DNA of 64,000 nt. Source: Girardinichthys multiradiatus (Eukaryota; Chordata; Actinopteri; Cyprinodontiformes; Goodeidae). The number at the start of each line of letters is the position of its first letter. Position 1 is the first letter of the stretch. A program made the position numbers and the translations under genes. The stretch spans positions 5,475,859 to 5,539,858 of the forward strand of contig NC_061802.1 of NCBI RefSeq assembly GCF_021462225.1. Direction: 5' to 3'. Shown piece after piece: positions 1 to 10,143 of the stretch. The notes under the pieces were generated by a model. The model searched no databases, was not told the DNA's origin, and worked only from the letters and a program-made list of their open reading frames with translations.

Positions 1-1017
1 TAAAACCCCTTTTTTTTTATCACAAACTCTCACACCTTAATATAATCGCCGTAACAAAGCAAAAAAGTGCTTTATTTAAAATGCAATTTAAATTTAGCTA
101 ATTAAATTATTAGAAGCTACAAGTTAATAGATGTTAGCTGACATATGATGCTGGATATGCAGCCTTCTTGAAGAGGTTGTCTTTCCAGTAATTTGGATCT
201 GTGAAAGCTTCTAGAAGATCAAAATGTTCTCACGATCCAAAAACTGTGCTTCAAATAAGGATTAGTGTCTTAGTGAAGTAACCTGAGCTTCAACTCGGGT
301 TTTTTTTTAGTGTCATGGAACAGAGCTGGTTCTTAATGGGTTTTAATATCACGCCATGTTGTGCAACAAATCCAGTGCTGATAATAGGTTAATAAGTATC
401 TCTTCTTCTTTTAGTTTCCTAAAATGAATTTAGAGTTTCTCATGGAGTTTTCTTATGCTTTTTTTTTTTAATCTTAAAATTGGAAACTAAGATTAAACAG
501 TTTTATAAGGATGATGACTGAACAAAAATGTCCTACCCATTCCTAATTTGTACATGCAAACAGCAGAAATATATTGAGGTATGTTTTTGTATTATCCACC
601 TCCATCTTGGAAAAATGAATAAACTAATAAGAATAATAAGAAATATAAATCATTTTTACTTTGCATTATCATTTTTTTCCATTGAGCAATTTAAACAGCA
701 CTACATTGGGCTAATTAACATCTACCTATATCTTAAAAATTTAGCACTGATATTATTTACTTTTTAAAATTTCTGCATTTACTGATGTATTTCGTTTTGT
801 GTATATTTTTGATTGAAATGCTAAAAGAACATAAGTCTGAGAACCATAATCAGGAGTGCTTGATGTGGGATTATTTTACAAATGCTACTTTTTTATAAAG
901 ACCTCTGGATTTATAAAATATATTGGGTAAAATAACACATAGGAGGTATTTTTCTCTGTATTTTTAAAATCTTGTTGAGCTTGGTTCTCCATCATGACAT
1001 GAACTCTCTCTTCTCAG
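1..1017 (+). other. Intron tail of the SCaMC carrier gene
   Basis: This AT-rich stretch ends in a pyrimidine-rich tract and AG at 1016-1017, directly before a recognisable carrier exon. I see no other exon, repeat or RNA gene in it. The open frames here are short and have no family resemblance. Confidence 0.6.
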
Positions 1018-1199
1018 CTTCTCTGGAGGGCTCTGAGCAACTACCAATGGGCCGCATGGTGAAGAAAATCCTGGAGAAGGACGGCTTCTTTGGACTTTAC
1101 CGTGGCATCCTCCCCAATTTCATGAAGGTCATCCCGGCAGTGAGCATCAGCTACGTGGTGTACGAGAACATGCGCTCTGGCTTGGGTATCCAAAAGTAA
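1018..1199 (+). CDS. Calcium-binding mitochondrial carrier (SCaMC group), last exon
   Basis: This is the terminal exon of a SLC25 carrier of the SCaMC group (SLC25A23/24/25), which exchange ATP-Mg for phosphate across the inner mitochondrial membrane. It starts after a TTCTCAG acceptor and ends at TAA 1197-1199. The encoded end includes [20 protein letters not shown] followed by YVVYENM. This is the final carrier-repeat signature and sixth helix of the group, and it differs from SLC25A16 or SLC25A42, which lack [10 protein letters not shown]. The rest of the gene, including the EF-hand half, lies left of the window. Which paralog it is cannot be settled from about 60 residues. The frame is clean. 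Confidence 0.9.
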
Positions 1200-1919
1200 G
1201 CTGAAGAACCCGCTACCTGCAGCAGTTTGAAGTTTTTAATTGAAATACACTTCCCTTTCTTTATTAAGTTGTTTACCTGGAGGTCACCATAGGCTGGATG
1301 TATGCAGATGAAACTATACAGGTTTTAAAGTGACAGCAGGACTTGGCTAGACCACTTTAAAATCCTGCAGCACTAACAGAGTTTCAACTTGCGGGTTGTT
1401 TACGATGTACCCACGACTCTACGTGCACTGACACACTTTGGGTCAAATGGCTTTAAATCACTCAAAGAATATTTTTGTTTTTAATTTAACTGTCGATTTC
1501 AATGGAAAACCCATAGTTTTATATGCAGCCCCATGGCATGTAACATACATGCATCAATCATTTCTTTCACGTTTAATCAAGAAGCACTTTTACCCGCCAG
1601 TTTCGACCCTTATCAGAAGTCCGAGCCATCACCTGCTGTGGTGAAAGACAGAAAAGTCACAATGCAAACACCCACACAGCTTTGCAAGGTGTCACTCAGA
1701 AATCTGAGAAATATTAACGTGAAAAACGTTGTCCTTTTAGGTGTGGATTTCATACTATTGTTTACTAAAGAGTTAAAATTCAGGATATTGCTGCACCTTT
1801 AGTAAAAGGAAACTAAATGTGCCTTATGTGTTTTTTTTTCTCAGATCTGTTGATTCTGTATCTTCTGTTTTTCTCTTGCCTTTATTCCCAACATTTGGTT
1901 CATAGATGTTAATGTTTAC

Positions 1920-1925
1920 AATAAA
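1920..1925 (+). terminator. Polyadenylation signal of the SCaMC gene
   Basis: AATAAA lies about 720 bases after the carrier stop codon in otherwise featureless AT-rich 3' UTR-like sequence (1200-1987). It is the first good signal before the transposon block starts at 1988. Confidence 0.5.
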
Positions 1926-1987
1926 ACATCTGATTAACATAAAATAACTTGTGACTATGTTTTATTCTTAAAATAAATCCTGAAATA

Positions 1988-2825
1988 CAGTGCCGTGCAA
2001 AACTTTGTGATTTATTGGGTTTGATGTGACAGACCAGTGCCAATTATTTCCTAATTGAAAAGTGGAAGCAAAAAGGTGCATTCTGTTTAAAATGTTTTAC
2101 ATTTAAAAATAAAATGTGTAGTGTTCATTTGTATTAAGTCCCCTTTATTCTGATACTACTAAATTAAAATCCAGTGCAACGGCCTGTCTTCAGAAATATC
2201 CTTATTAGAGTCCGTGTGTCATTTTATCTCAGTATGATTACAGCTGTTTTTGTGAAGGCTTTGGAGGTTCATTAGTGAAGAAACGGCATCATTAAGACCA
2301 AGGATTACAGCAGAAAGGTCAGGACTAAAATTAAAGTAGGCTTGGGTGATAAAACAATACCCCACACTTGGAAAATATCACAGGATTGTTTAAACAGTCA
2401 TCCAAAAATAGAAAGGGTGACAGCTTCATCTATCAAGACACCATTGGGAGCAATAATCAGAGAAACAGCCCAGAGGGACCATTGTAACCTTGGAGGAGTT
2501 GCAGTGATCCACAGCTCAGGTGGGACAATCTGTCTCCACAAATCTGGGTTTTATAAAAGACCAGCAAGGGAAACGGGGATTAAAAGAAATCCATAGTGGT
2601 GACAGCATCATGCTGTGGGAATATTTTTTTTTTCCCAACAGGTACAGGGAAGCAGACCATGCAGGGTAATCCAGAAATAATTTATAATTTTTCTTCCACT
2701 TTACAGTGATGCACTAATTTGTGTTTGTCTAACACATAAAATGTTAATAAAATACAACAAGGTGTGTGGTTGTAATGTAAAATGTGAAAACGTACAAGGG
2801 GTGGAAATAATTTTGCAAGGCACTG
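1988..2825. mobile_element. Decayed Tc1-like transposon
   Basis: The ends read CAGTGCCGTGCAAAACTTTG on the left and the inverted TTTTGCAAGGCACTG on the right, flanked by TA at 1986-1987 and 2826-2827. Inside are scraps of a + strand transposase frame, such as GACAGCATCATGCTGTGG near 2600, the Tc1 GDSIMLW region. The element is far shorter than a full Tc1 and has no usable frame. Its right TA is also the left TA of the next element. Confidence 0.75.
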
Positions 2826-2827
2826 TA

Positions 2828-4424
2828 CAGGTCCTTCTCAAAATATTAGCATATTGTGATAAAGTTCATTATTTTCCATAATGTAATGATGAAAATTTAA
2901 CATTCATATATTTTAGATTCATTGCACACTAACTGAAATATTTCAGGTCTTTTATTGTCTTAATACGGATGATTTTGGCATACAGCTCATGAAAACCCAA
3001 AATTCCTATCTCACAAAATTAGCATATTTCATCCGACCAATAAAAGAAAAGTGTTTTTAATACAAAAAACGTCAACCTTCAAATAATCATGTACAGTTAT
3101 GCACTCAATACTTGGTCGGGAATCCTTTGGCAGAAATAACTGCTTCAATGCGGCGTGGCATGGAGGCAATCAGCCTGTGGCACTGCTGAGGTCTTATGGA
3201 GGCCCAGGATGCTTCGATAGCGGCCTTTAGCTCATCCAGAGTGTTGGGTCTTGAGTCTCTCAACGTTCTCTTCACAATATCCCACAGATTCTCTATGGGG
3301 TTCAGGTCAGGAGAGTTGGCAGGCCAATTGAGCACAGTGATACCATGGTCAGTAAACCATTTACCAGTGGTTTTGGCACTGTGAGCAGGTGCCAGGTCGT
3401 GCTGAAAAATGAAATCTTCATCTCCATAAAGCTTTTCAGCAGATGGAAGCATGAAGTCCTCCAAAATCTCCTGATAGCTAGCTGCATTGACCCTGCCCTT
3501 GATAAAACACAGTGGACCAACACCAGCAGCTGACACGGCAGCCCAGACCATCACTGACTGTGGGTACTTGACACTGGACTTCTGGCATTTTGGCATTTCC
3601 TTCTCCCCAGTCCTCCTCCAGACTCTGGCACCTTGATTTCCGAATGACATGCAGAATTTGCTTTCATCCGAAAAAGTACTTTGGACCACTGAGCAACAGT
3701 CCAGTGCTGCTTCTCTGTAGCCCAGGTCAGGCGCTTCTGCCGCTGTTTCTGGTTCAAAAGTGGCTTGACCTGAGGAATGCCCATTTCCTGCACACGCCTG
3801 TGCACGGTGGCTCTGGATGTTTCTACTCCAGACTCAGTCCACTGCTTCCGCAGGTCCCCCAAGGTCTGGAATCGGCCCTTCTCCACAATCTTCCTCAGGG
3901 TCCGGTCACCTCTTCTCGTTGTGCAGCGTTTTCTGCCACACTTTTTCCTTCCCACAGACTTCCCACTGAGGTGCCTTGATACAGCACTCTGGGAACAGCC
4001 TATTCGTTCAGAAATTTCTTTCTGTGTCTTACCCTCTTGCTTGAGGGTGTCAATAGTGGCCTTCTGGACAGCAGTCAGGTCGGCAGTCTTACCCATGATT
4101 GGGGTTTTGAGTGATGAACCAGGCTGGGAGTTTTAAAGGCCTCAGGAATCTTTTGCAGGTGTTTAGAGTTAACTCGTTGATTCAGATGATTAGGTTCATA
4201 GCTCGTTTAGAGGCCCTTTTAATGATATGCTAATTTTGTGAGATAGGAATTTTGGGTTTTCATGAGCTGTATGCCAAAATCATCCGTATTAAGACAATAA
4301 AAGACCTGAAATATTTCAGTTAGAGTGCAATGAATCTAAAATATATGAATGTTAAATTTTCATCATTACATTATGGAAAATAATGAACTTTATCACAATA
4401 TGCTAATATTTTGAGAAGGACCTG
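2828..4424 (-). mobile_element. Nearly intact Tc1 (DD34E) transposon with long inverted repeats
   Basis: Terminal inverted repeats of about 200 bases begin CAGGTCCTTCTCAAAATATT at 2828 and end with the complement at 4424, flanked by TA at 2826-2827 and 4425-4426. The arms are almost identical over their full length, which suggests a fairly recent insertion. The single gene inside runs on the minus strand (see 3105-4096). Confidence 0.92.
3105..4096 (-). pseudogene. Tc1 transposase, one frameshift
   Basis: The transposase starts MGKTADLTAVQK at 4096 with a helix-turn-helix DNA-binding half (ISERIGCSQSAVSRHL). It continues into a catalytic half that ends FPTKY at 3105. Catalytic residues are visible: D in SDES, D in FQHDLAPAH and E in SPDLNPIENLW, with 34 residues between the last two, the classical Tc1 DD34E spacing. 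The frame breaks once near 3680: after WSKVLF the reading moves by one base, because the run of T before TCGGATG has five T where six would keep frame. No other stop is seen, so this copy is one base from an open frame and may equally be a homopolymer sequencing error. Confidence 0.9.
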
Positions 4425-4426
4425 TA

Positions 4427-5507
4427 TACCATTCTCCAAGTTTATTTTTTAAGTAGGTTACCAAAGACTTTAATAGTCAGTGAACCACCTCATATTCTGC
4501 ATTTAAAGCTCTGCGTGCCTGGTGATGATTTGTGTTTACACCCATGAGGCCCCAGAACAGATTAGTACAGTTTAGATGTCATGTAACTAACTTTGTCCCT
4601 GTGATGGAAGTCCGATTCCAGCTGCATAGGTAAACCGGATCAAAATAGATCTGCTGATACAGCGGTCAGCAACCTGAGACTCTGGGGCCACATCTAAATA
4701 TCTGTATTGCTGACAAAAAAATAACAGGAACTCAGGTTTATTTTTAGATAGCAACAGAAAACACTAGTTTCATTGGTTGGTTTAATGTAATACATTGGTG
4801 TTTGTTTTGAACTTTGTTTAAATTTTTTTGTGACCATGATCATGACAAACCAGTTTTAGAAAACGTTTCCATCTTTAATGTAATATAAATCTTGTAAAGT
4901 TAAATCTCCAGAACAAACACATCTGTATCAGTGGTATCAAAAATAGAACAAGCTGCAATGTCTTGGTTTCCTAAGCAAATACAGCCCTCTCCAGGTGGCC
5001 TCACAGGTTTTCTGACTTCAGCTAGACCATTCCAAACCTTTGGTTTTCTTCTGCTGATGCCATGCTTATGGTGACAGATTCACAGTGATGCTGTAAAGAA
5101 AACCCCTCTTCATTTTCACCACCTGAAGGCTTGGGGTTAAAACTGATAATAAACTATTCATAATTTATTCTAGCTTGTCAAATACATCTGTTCCAACAAA
5201 AAACCAAAAAAATTAAACCCACACAATGATGCCACCACCACTGTGTTTTACTGCGGTTAAGTTTTTTTCATAATGTGCAGTGTTAGATTTGTACTCAGCT
5301 TACATTTTTAAACTGTGCACCAACAGTTTAGTTCTGGTAGACATTTTCAAGCCAGGGTGTTTTCTTTGGACGCCTTCTGCCTCGCAACTCTACCCATTAG
5401 TCCACAACAGTACAGGAGACTGTTGTCACATCAAGAAAGTGTTGTGCCAGTTCATCCTTAACAAGAACTGGATTTAAATTCAATTCAGCCAGGTTAAAAT
5501 GAATGCC
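4427..5507. other. Intergenic with possible old transposon scraps
   Basis: No gene is seen. Around 4960-5470, phrases such as GATGCCACCACCACTGTG resemble minus-strand pieces of fish Tc1-like elements, but they are too decayed for ends or frames to be defined. Confidence 0.35.
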
Positions 5508-5509
5508 TA

Positions 5510-6202
5510 CAGGGGTTAGACAATGAAACTGAAACACCTGGTTTTAGACCAGAATAATTTATTAGTATGGTGTAGGGCCTCCTTTTGCGGCCAATACATG
5601 TTTCACATTGTCCACAGCCCAAGATTTGAGCTCCTTGCTCCATTGAAACTGACGTTTGGCATTGGCATGAGTGACCAAAGGTTTGGTTATAGCAGCCCGG
5701 CCGTGTATATTGACCCTGTGGAGCTCCTGACAGACAGTTCTGGTGGAAACAGGAGAGTTGAGGTGCACATTTAACTCTGCCGTTGTTTTTTGGATACAAT
5801 CCGGGTTAGCACCCGAACATCCCTTTCAGACAGCTTCCTCTTGCGTCCACAGTTAATCCTGTTGGATGTGGTTCGTCCTTCTTGGTGGTATGCTGATATT
5901 ACCCTGGATAGCGTGGCTCTTGATACATCACAAAGACTTGCTGTCTTGGTCACAGATGCGCCAGCAAGACGTTCACCAACAATTTGTCCTCTTTTGAACT
6001 CTGGTATGTCACCCATAATGTTGTGTGCATTTCAATATTTTGAGCAAAACTGTGCTCTTACCCTGCTAATTGAACCTTCACACTCTGCTCTTACTGGTGC
6101 AATGTGGAATCAATGAAGACTGGCTACCAGGCTGGTCCAATTTAGCCATGAAACCTCCCACACTAAAATTACAGATGTTTCAGTTTCATTGTCCAACCCG
6201 TG
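5510..6202 (-). mobile_element. Internally deleted DD36E Tc1/mariner copy
   Basis: The ends CAGGGGTTAGACAATGAAAC and the inverted CAGTTTCATTGTCCAACCCG are flanked by TA at 5508-5509 and 6203-6204. It belongs to the same family as 59626-60911. The minus-strand transposase keeps the amino-terminal part (MGDIPEFKRGQIVG from 6016) and the region around VDNVKHVL. It then jumps directly to the carboxyl end AAKGGPTPY, so the catalytic half is deleted. A second small deletion near 5775 breaks the frame between the two remaining parts. It could only move using transposase from another copy. Confidence 0.9.
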
Positions 6203-6204
6203 TA

Positions 6205-7085
6205 TCTTCACAACTCTGATAATTGATGAGGTATATGTTAATGAACGTTGTCCTTTAAGGTCTTCCTTACGCTATACCAGAGGTCTGGAACCTGTGGCTC
6301 TTTGGACCTTTCACAGTAGCTCCTAATAACTTTGGCTAAAATGATCCAATTAATGTTTTTTAAATTTAGATATAATAACAAATGCAGGTTTCAGCAGTTT
6401 TTGTGTTTTTTGTGTGGAATAATTGCTTTGAATTCTCACAACAGATTAACACTTAAAGTACCAGTAGTACTTTGTTTAGATCTGCTTTTGTCATTAGGTT
6501 GTGCTTTTAATTTTTACATTGTTTTGCACAAATATTAACATCACATAGAAGAAAATGTATCCATCCTCTTTTTACAAAAGTTTTATGTTTTTCTTTATTT
6601 TAAAACCTAGAAGTAGAAATAAAACTGACAACAGTTGTATGATTGTAGATAATTATCAAAATGTACAAGTTGTCTTTTTCCAAAAGGTCAGGTAACATCT
6701 AAGGTTTTAAACAAGTTTTATTTAACTGGACTAGGGGCAAAATGGCTCTTTGGACTGTAAAGGTTACAGACTGAATAAGCAAATAAAAGCATCTGTTTGC
6801 CTTTATTCAATGCTTACTAAGATCCATTAGAGTGGAATCAGAATGAAACTTTAGCATCTTCTGTGCCACCTAGTAGCAGGACCTAAAATGAATTACATTG
6901 GTTAGAATACATGTTAACACTTTCTTCTATTTAACAAAAATACTTGAAAATCTATTAACACAAATCAGACAAACCTACGTTTTTACTTTAACTAAAACGA
7001 ACAAAATCTATCTCTGCATGAAATGATTCAGTTTTGTATTTTGCATCTGCAGAAATTAGGCCATTCGATTTAGAACACAAAACCC
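6205..7085. other. Intergenic, nothing recognised
   Basis: This is AT-rich sequence between a transposon and the 3' end of TMEM69. I see no exon, tRNA-like head or inverted repeat worth reporting. Confidence 0.5.
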
Positions 7086-7091
7086 TTTATT
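7086..7091 (-). terminator. Polyadenylation signal of TMEM69
   Basis: On the minus strand this reads AATAAA, about 55 bases after the TMEM69 stop codon. Confidence 0.6.
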
Positions 7092-7145
7092 AAGCAACCA
7101 CTAAACTATGCGTAAAGTTGGATCACGTGAAACATTCAATAACCC

Positions 7146-7985
7146 TCAGAAAAAATCCTTATTTGGATAAAAACCATTCATTAAGAGTGTCCCAAGTAGA
7201 GAAAAGAATGCCACTATGGACAAGACGGTGCGCAGAGCCTTAAACCAGCTGGGATAGGTAGGAAGCAGAGACAGATCATAGTGCAGTGAAATTCCAAGCC
7301 CAATGATGACCATAGAGGCTGCAGGAACAATGCTGTCACTCATCAGCATGGCCATCCAAGCCAACAGCGAGGGAACCACACTGTTGGCCAGGTTTATCCA
7401 GTCAGGTTTAGCTGGGCTGCTTTCAGGAAGTGCAAATCCCCACCGGGCTCCGCCCAGGAAGGAGACGATGGAGGCAGCGTAGGCTACCTGGGCATAGGCC
7501 AGCTGTGGGTAATAGCTCTCAGTTACAGCCATGAGCAGAGTTGGGGAGATGAAGGGGATAAGACCAGCAAAGCCCAGATAAAGGGCTGGTTTGGGACCTT
7601 TCCACAAGTGCTTCATGTCATATCGCACCAGGTCTAGTTCTCGGGAAGGAGGTTGAGGCTGTGCTCGTTTCTTCAGCCTCACAGCAGAGGAGTGGAAATA
7701 TTGGTTTCTTATTAGAGAGAAAGCATTGTAACTCTGGGTCTTCTGAAGGAGCGGACTGAAACTAAGTTTTGTTTGTCCAGAGTAATCCAGTAAGGAGCTG
7801 GAAGAGACTGACGCTCCTCTCAGGGCTGATGTCCAGCATCTTTGAGGAGGACGTGCCCAGAGGAAAACCTAAAGAAAATTAGGTTTCAAAATGATTAATC
7901 TAGTCATATTTGAGAAAATCAACTATGGGAAAGTATTTCTTACCTCCTGCAATGCAATGGTGCTTCTTAAAGCGACAGACAGCAT
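7146..7985 (-). CDS. tmem69: TMEM69, mitochondrial multi-pass membrane protein
   Basis: Coding exons are 7944-7985 and 7146-7868, read on the minus strand, giving 254 residues; human TMEM69 has about 247. Exon 1 encodes MLSVALRSTIALQE and splices in phase at GTAAGA to an acceptor TTTAG. The first 75 residues are rich in Arg, Ser and Leu with almost no acids, as in a mitochondrial targeting peptide. The rest has about five hydrophobic segments of the DUF3429 type, including ALYLGFAGLIPFISPTLLMA and the conserved FLGGARWGFAL. The stop is TGA at 7146-7148. An AG acceptor lies immediately before the ATG, so a 5' UTR exon probably lies upstream near 8.8 kb. The molecular function of the family is not established. 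The frame is intact. Confidence 0.93.
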
Positions 7986-9029
7986 CTGAGGAGACAAAGT
8001 GTTGAATCATTGTTCTGAGATCATGTACTGCACAGTATATGAACATACTTTCCAGTACACCTGCAATTTTGTACTAAACATATTAGTGTTACGTAATAGT
8101 CAAATTTTCTAAGATTATCTGAATTTTGAGTTTTCATTAGCTGCAAGACAAAGTAATTAAAAAAAAAAAAAAATCAGAAAAATGCGTGTTAATAACCTAT
8201 AAATATTTTTTATTGCTGAAATAAACTTTTCAAAGATAATAACTGACTTTCTAAATGCTAGCAATAAGGGAACTACAAATAATCTTTAAATGTATTTATA
8301 ATGCTAAAGTCCCTGTTATAAGTAACCGTCTTTATGTAATCAGTTGAATAATTCTCTTGAAAATTTAAAGCTCAATATAAAGAGGCTAAAAGATATACTA
8401 GTGAAAACAGCCAATAATGTCACTCCCCAAGACCACCTAGAAATAGCACAAAAACGAAAAACGAGACTCCTTGAAGGTAAAACAAATAATTCTGAAGTTT
8501 GTGCAAAAATAAAAGAAATTAAGGAAAAATGCATGAAATTATTATTTTTTTTATTTGTCGTTTAGAAGTGCTAACTCATATCCTTTTGGAAAAGGACTAT
8601 TAAACTAATATCTTCTAGCAAAATGCAACACTGGGCTGCACTCCGAACAGTCTACATTAGAGTAGCACAAATGGAAACACCGCTAACCCGTCACAGCGAA
8701 CAGCTGCCTCTAGATAACAAACCTCGTTTTTTTGTCCTATAAACTCAACTGTTGTTTTTGCCTCCGTTTCAGCTTCAAAACCTTTCACATTTTAAGCTGT
8801 TCTCCGGGGTCACTCGGCAGGATTTTCCCTTCAACCGGAAAATATTGGTACGTTGGTTATTCCTTCCGGGCGCATCAGCTTCCACGACTCAACAGTTCCA
8901 CTTTATACTACTACTACTACAACCGCCACCAACTATGGTTCATGATGGTTTATTATCTCCAGTGTGTGTATGTATATACTATATAATGAAATTATTCATA
9001 AAATTAGTTTCTTTAAAGGAATAATATTT
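7986..9029. other. Upstream region of TMEM69
   Basis: This holds a poly-A run at 8160-8173 and, near 8640-8890, a locally GC-richer stretch that probably contains the TMEM69 promoter and non-coding first exon. The short open frames here have no recognisable family. Confidence 0.4.
8835..8870 (-). promoter_or_regulatory. Possible TMEM69 core promoter with ETS-type sites
   Basis: Two GGAA-core sites lie close together: CCGGAA at 8835-8840 and CTTCCGG at 8863-8869. CCGGAAG is the ETS/GABP site common in TATA-less promoters of mitochondrial protein genes. The position, about 0.85 kb upstream of the ATG and in the most GC-rich local sequence, fits a promoter with a 5' UTR exon. This is inference only. 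Confidence 0.35.
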
Positions 9030-9185
9030 TTTATGTGTTTGCTCTTTAATATTTAATCTAATCTTTCAAATCTCTCCTCATATCTTTTTTCATGCTCATT
9101 CTGGCATTCCAATATAACACGTTCTGTCGTGTCATTCTCCACACAGTGGTCACATCTTCCTGTATTATGTTCTACTTACTTGGAC
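9030..9185 (-). mobile_element. LINE reverse-transcriptase 3' end fragment
   Basis: On the minus strand a short frame reads TGRCDHCVENDTTERVILEC and then QNEHEKRYEERFERLD. The Cys-X2-Cys...Cys pattern after the reverse transcriptase domain is typical of the carboxyl end of non-LTR retrotransposons. Only this tail remains. Confidence 0.6.
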
Positions 9186-10143
9186 TGATAGTATGAATAT
9201 ATACAGGGGAAGTCAAAGGGAATGACAACAACTAGGTATTAGTTATCAGCTAGGTATTAGTCATGTGTTACTTTCCGTGATACAAATAACCCAACAACTT
9301 GTCAGAGATCATTTATGATAAGAGGTTCACAGCAGAGACTATAGCCAGAATCATACAGTGGATTAAAGCTATGCTGTGTCTTGCTCTTTACAACCAGGTT
9401 TAGGGATTTTATCTGATGAGATGCCATTTATATTCACACAATTCTTTGTGAGATATACATGTAAATGCTGGGTGTTCCTTCAATACGACAAGGTGGCAGA
9501 AGTAATCCAGACAATTTATTGAATGAACTTAAGAAAGATAAACTTTAATAGCCCTTTTAACAAGTTCTAATTTCAGAAGACTTAACTTGTATACCTTGTA
9601 TGTAGAAGAGATATGTAAAAGTACTCAAAATTTGTAATAAGCTAATAAAGTAAATACATGTACATTATGTTACTACAGCACATTCAGAATGAAAAAAACC
9701 TTTCTCTTTCATTAATTACTGGTAGAGCACAATAAAATCTTTGGTGAAGATGTAGTGTTTGAAGCCCACAAGGGGTCAGTCATGTTGCTTGATGAAGCAT
9801 AGACTAAATTTATGTGAGACGGCAAAAATAAACTGGGAAGAAAAAAGCCATGAAGCGAAATAAATACATATAGCAGGTAGAAAATCAGTAAACGTAATAT
9901 ATACTGGATTAATCTATATAATAATAGTAATAATGATGCATAGCCATAATAATTTGCTAGAAAGTAAACTAAAAACCTATAAAGAGCTCTGTCATTTCTG
10001 CAATGTTTTCAGATCATACACTGTAATCAATGAGCTCCTGATCAGAAATGTATTTATGCAGCACTTAGATTAATCCATATAAGTCATCCTCAGGTAGAAG
10101 AATAAATATGGGAAAGCCATCTGTCTTCATCCACAGGAGGTGC
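9186..10143. other. Intergenic, nothing recognised
   Basis: AT-rich sequence between the LINE scrap and the last exon of the minus-strand TM4SF gene. No exon or clear repeat is seen. Confidence 0.5.

Noticed and set aside
528..767. 79-residue frame in the SCaMC intron
   Set aside because: It is inside an intron of a recognised gene, low in complexity and unlike any carrier segment.
8344..8565. Lys-rich 73-residue frame upstream of TMEM69
   Set aside because: AT-rich sequence readily gives such frames; there are no exon signals and no resemblance.
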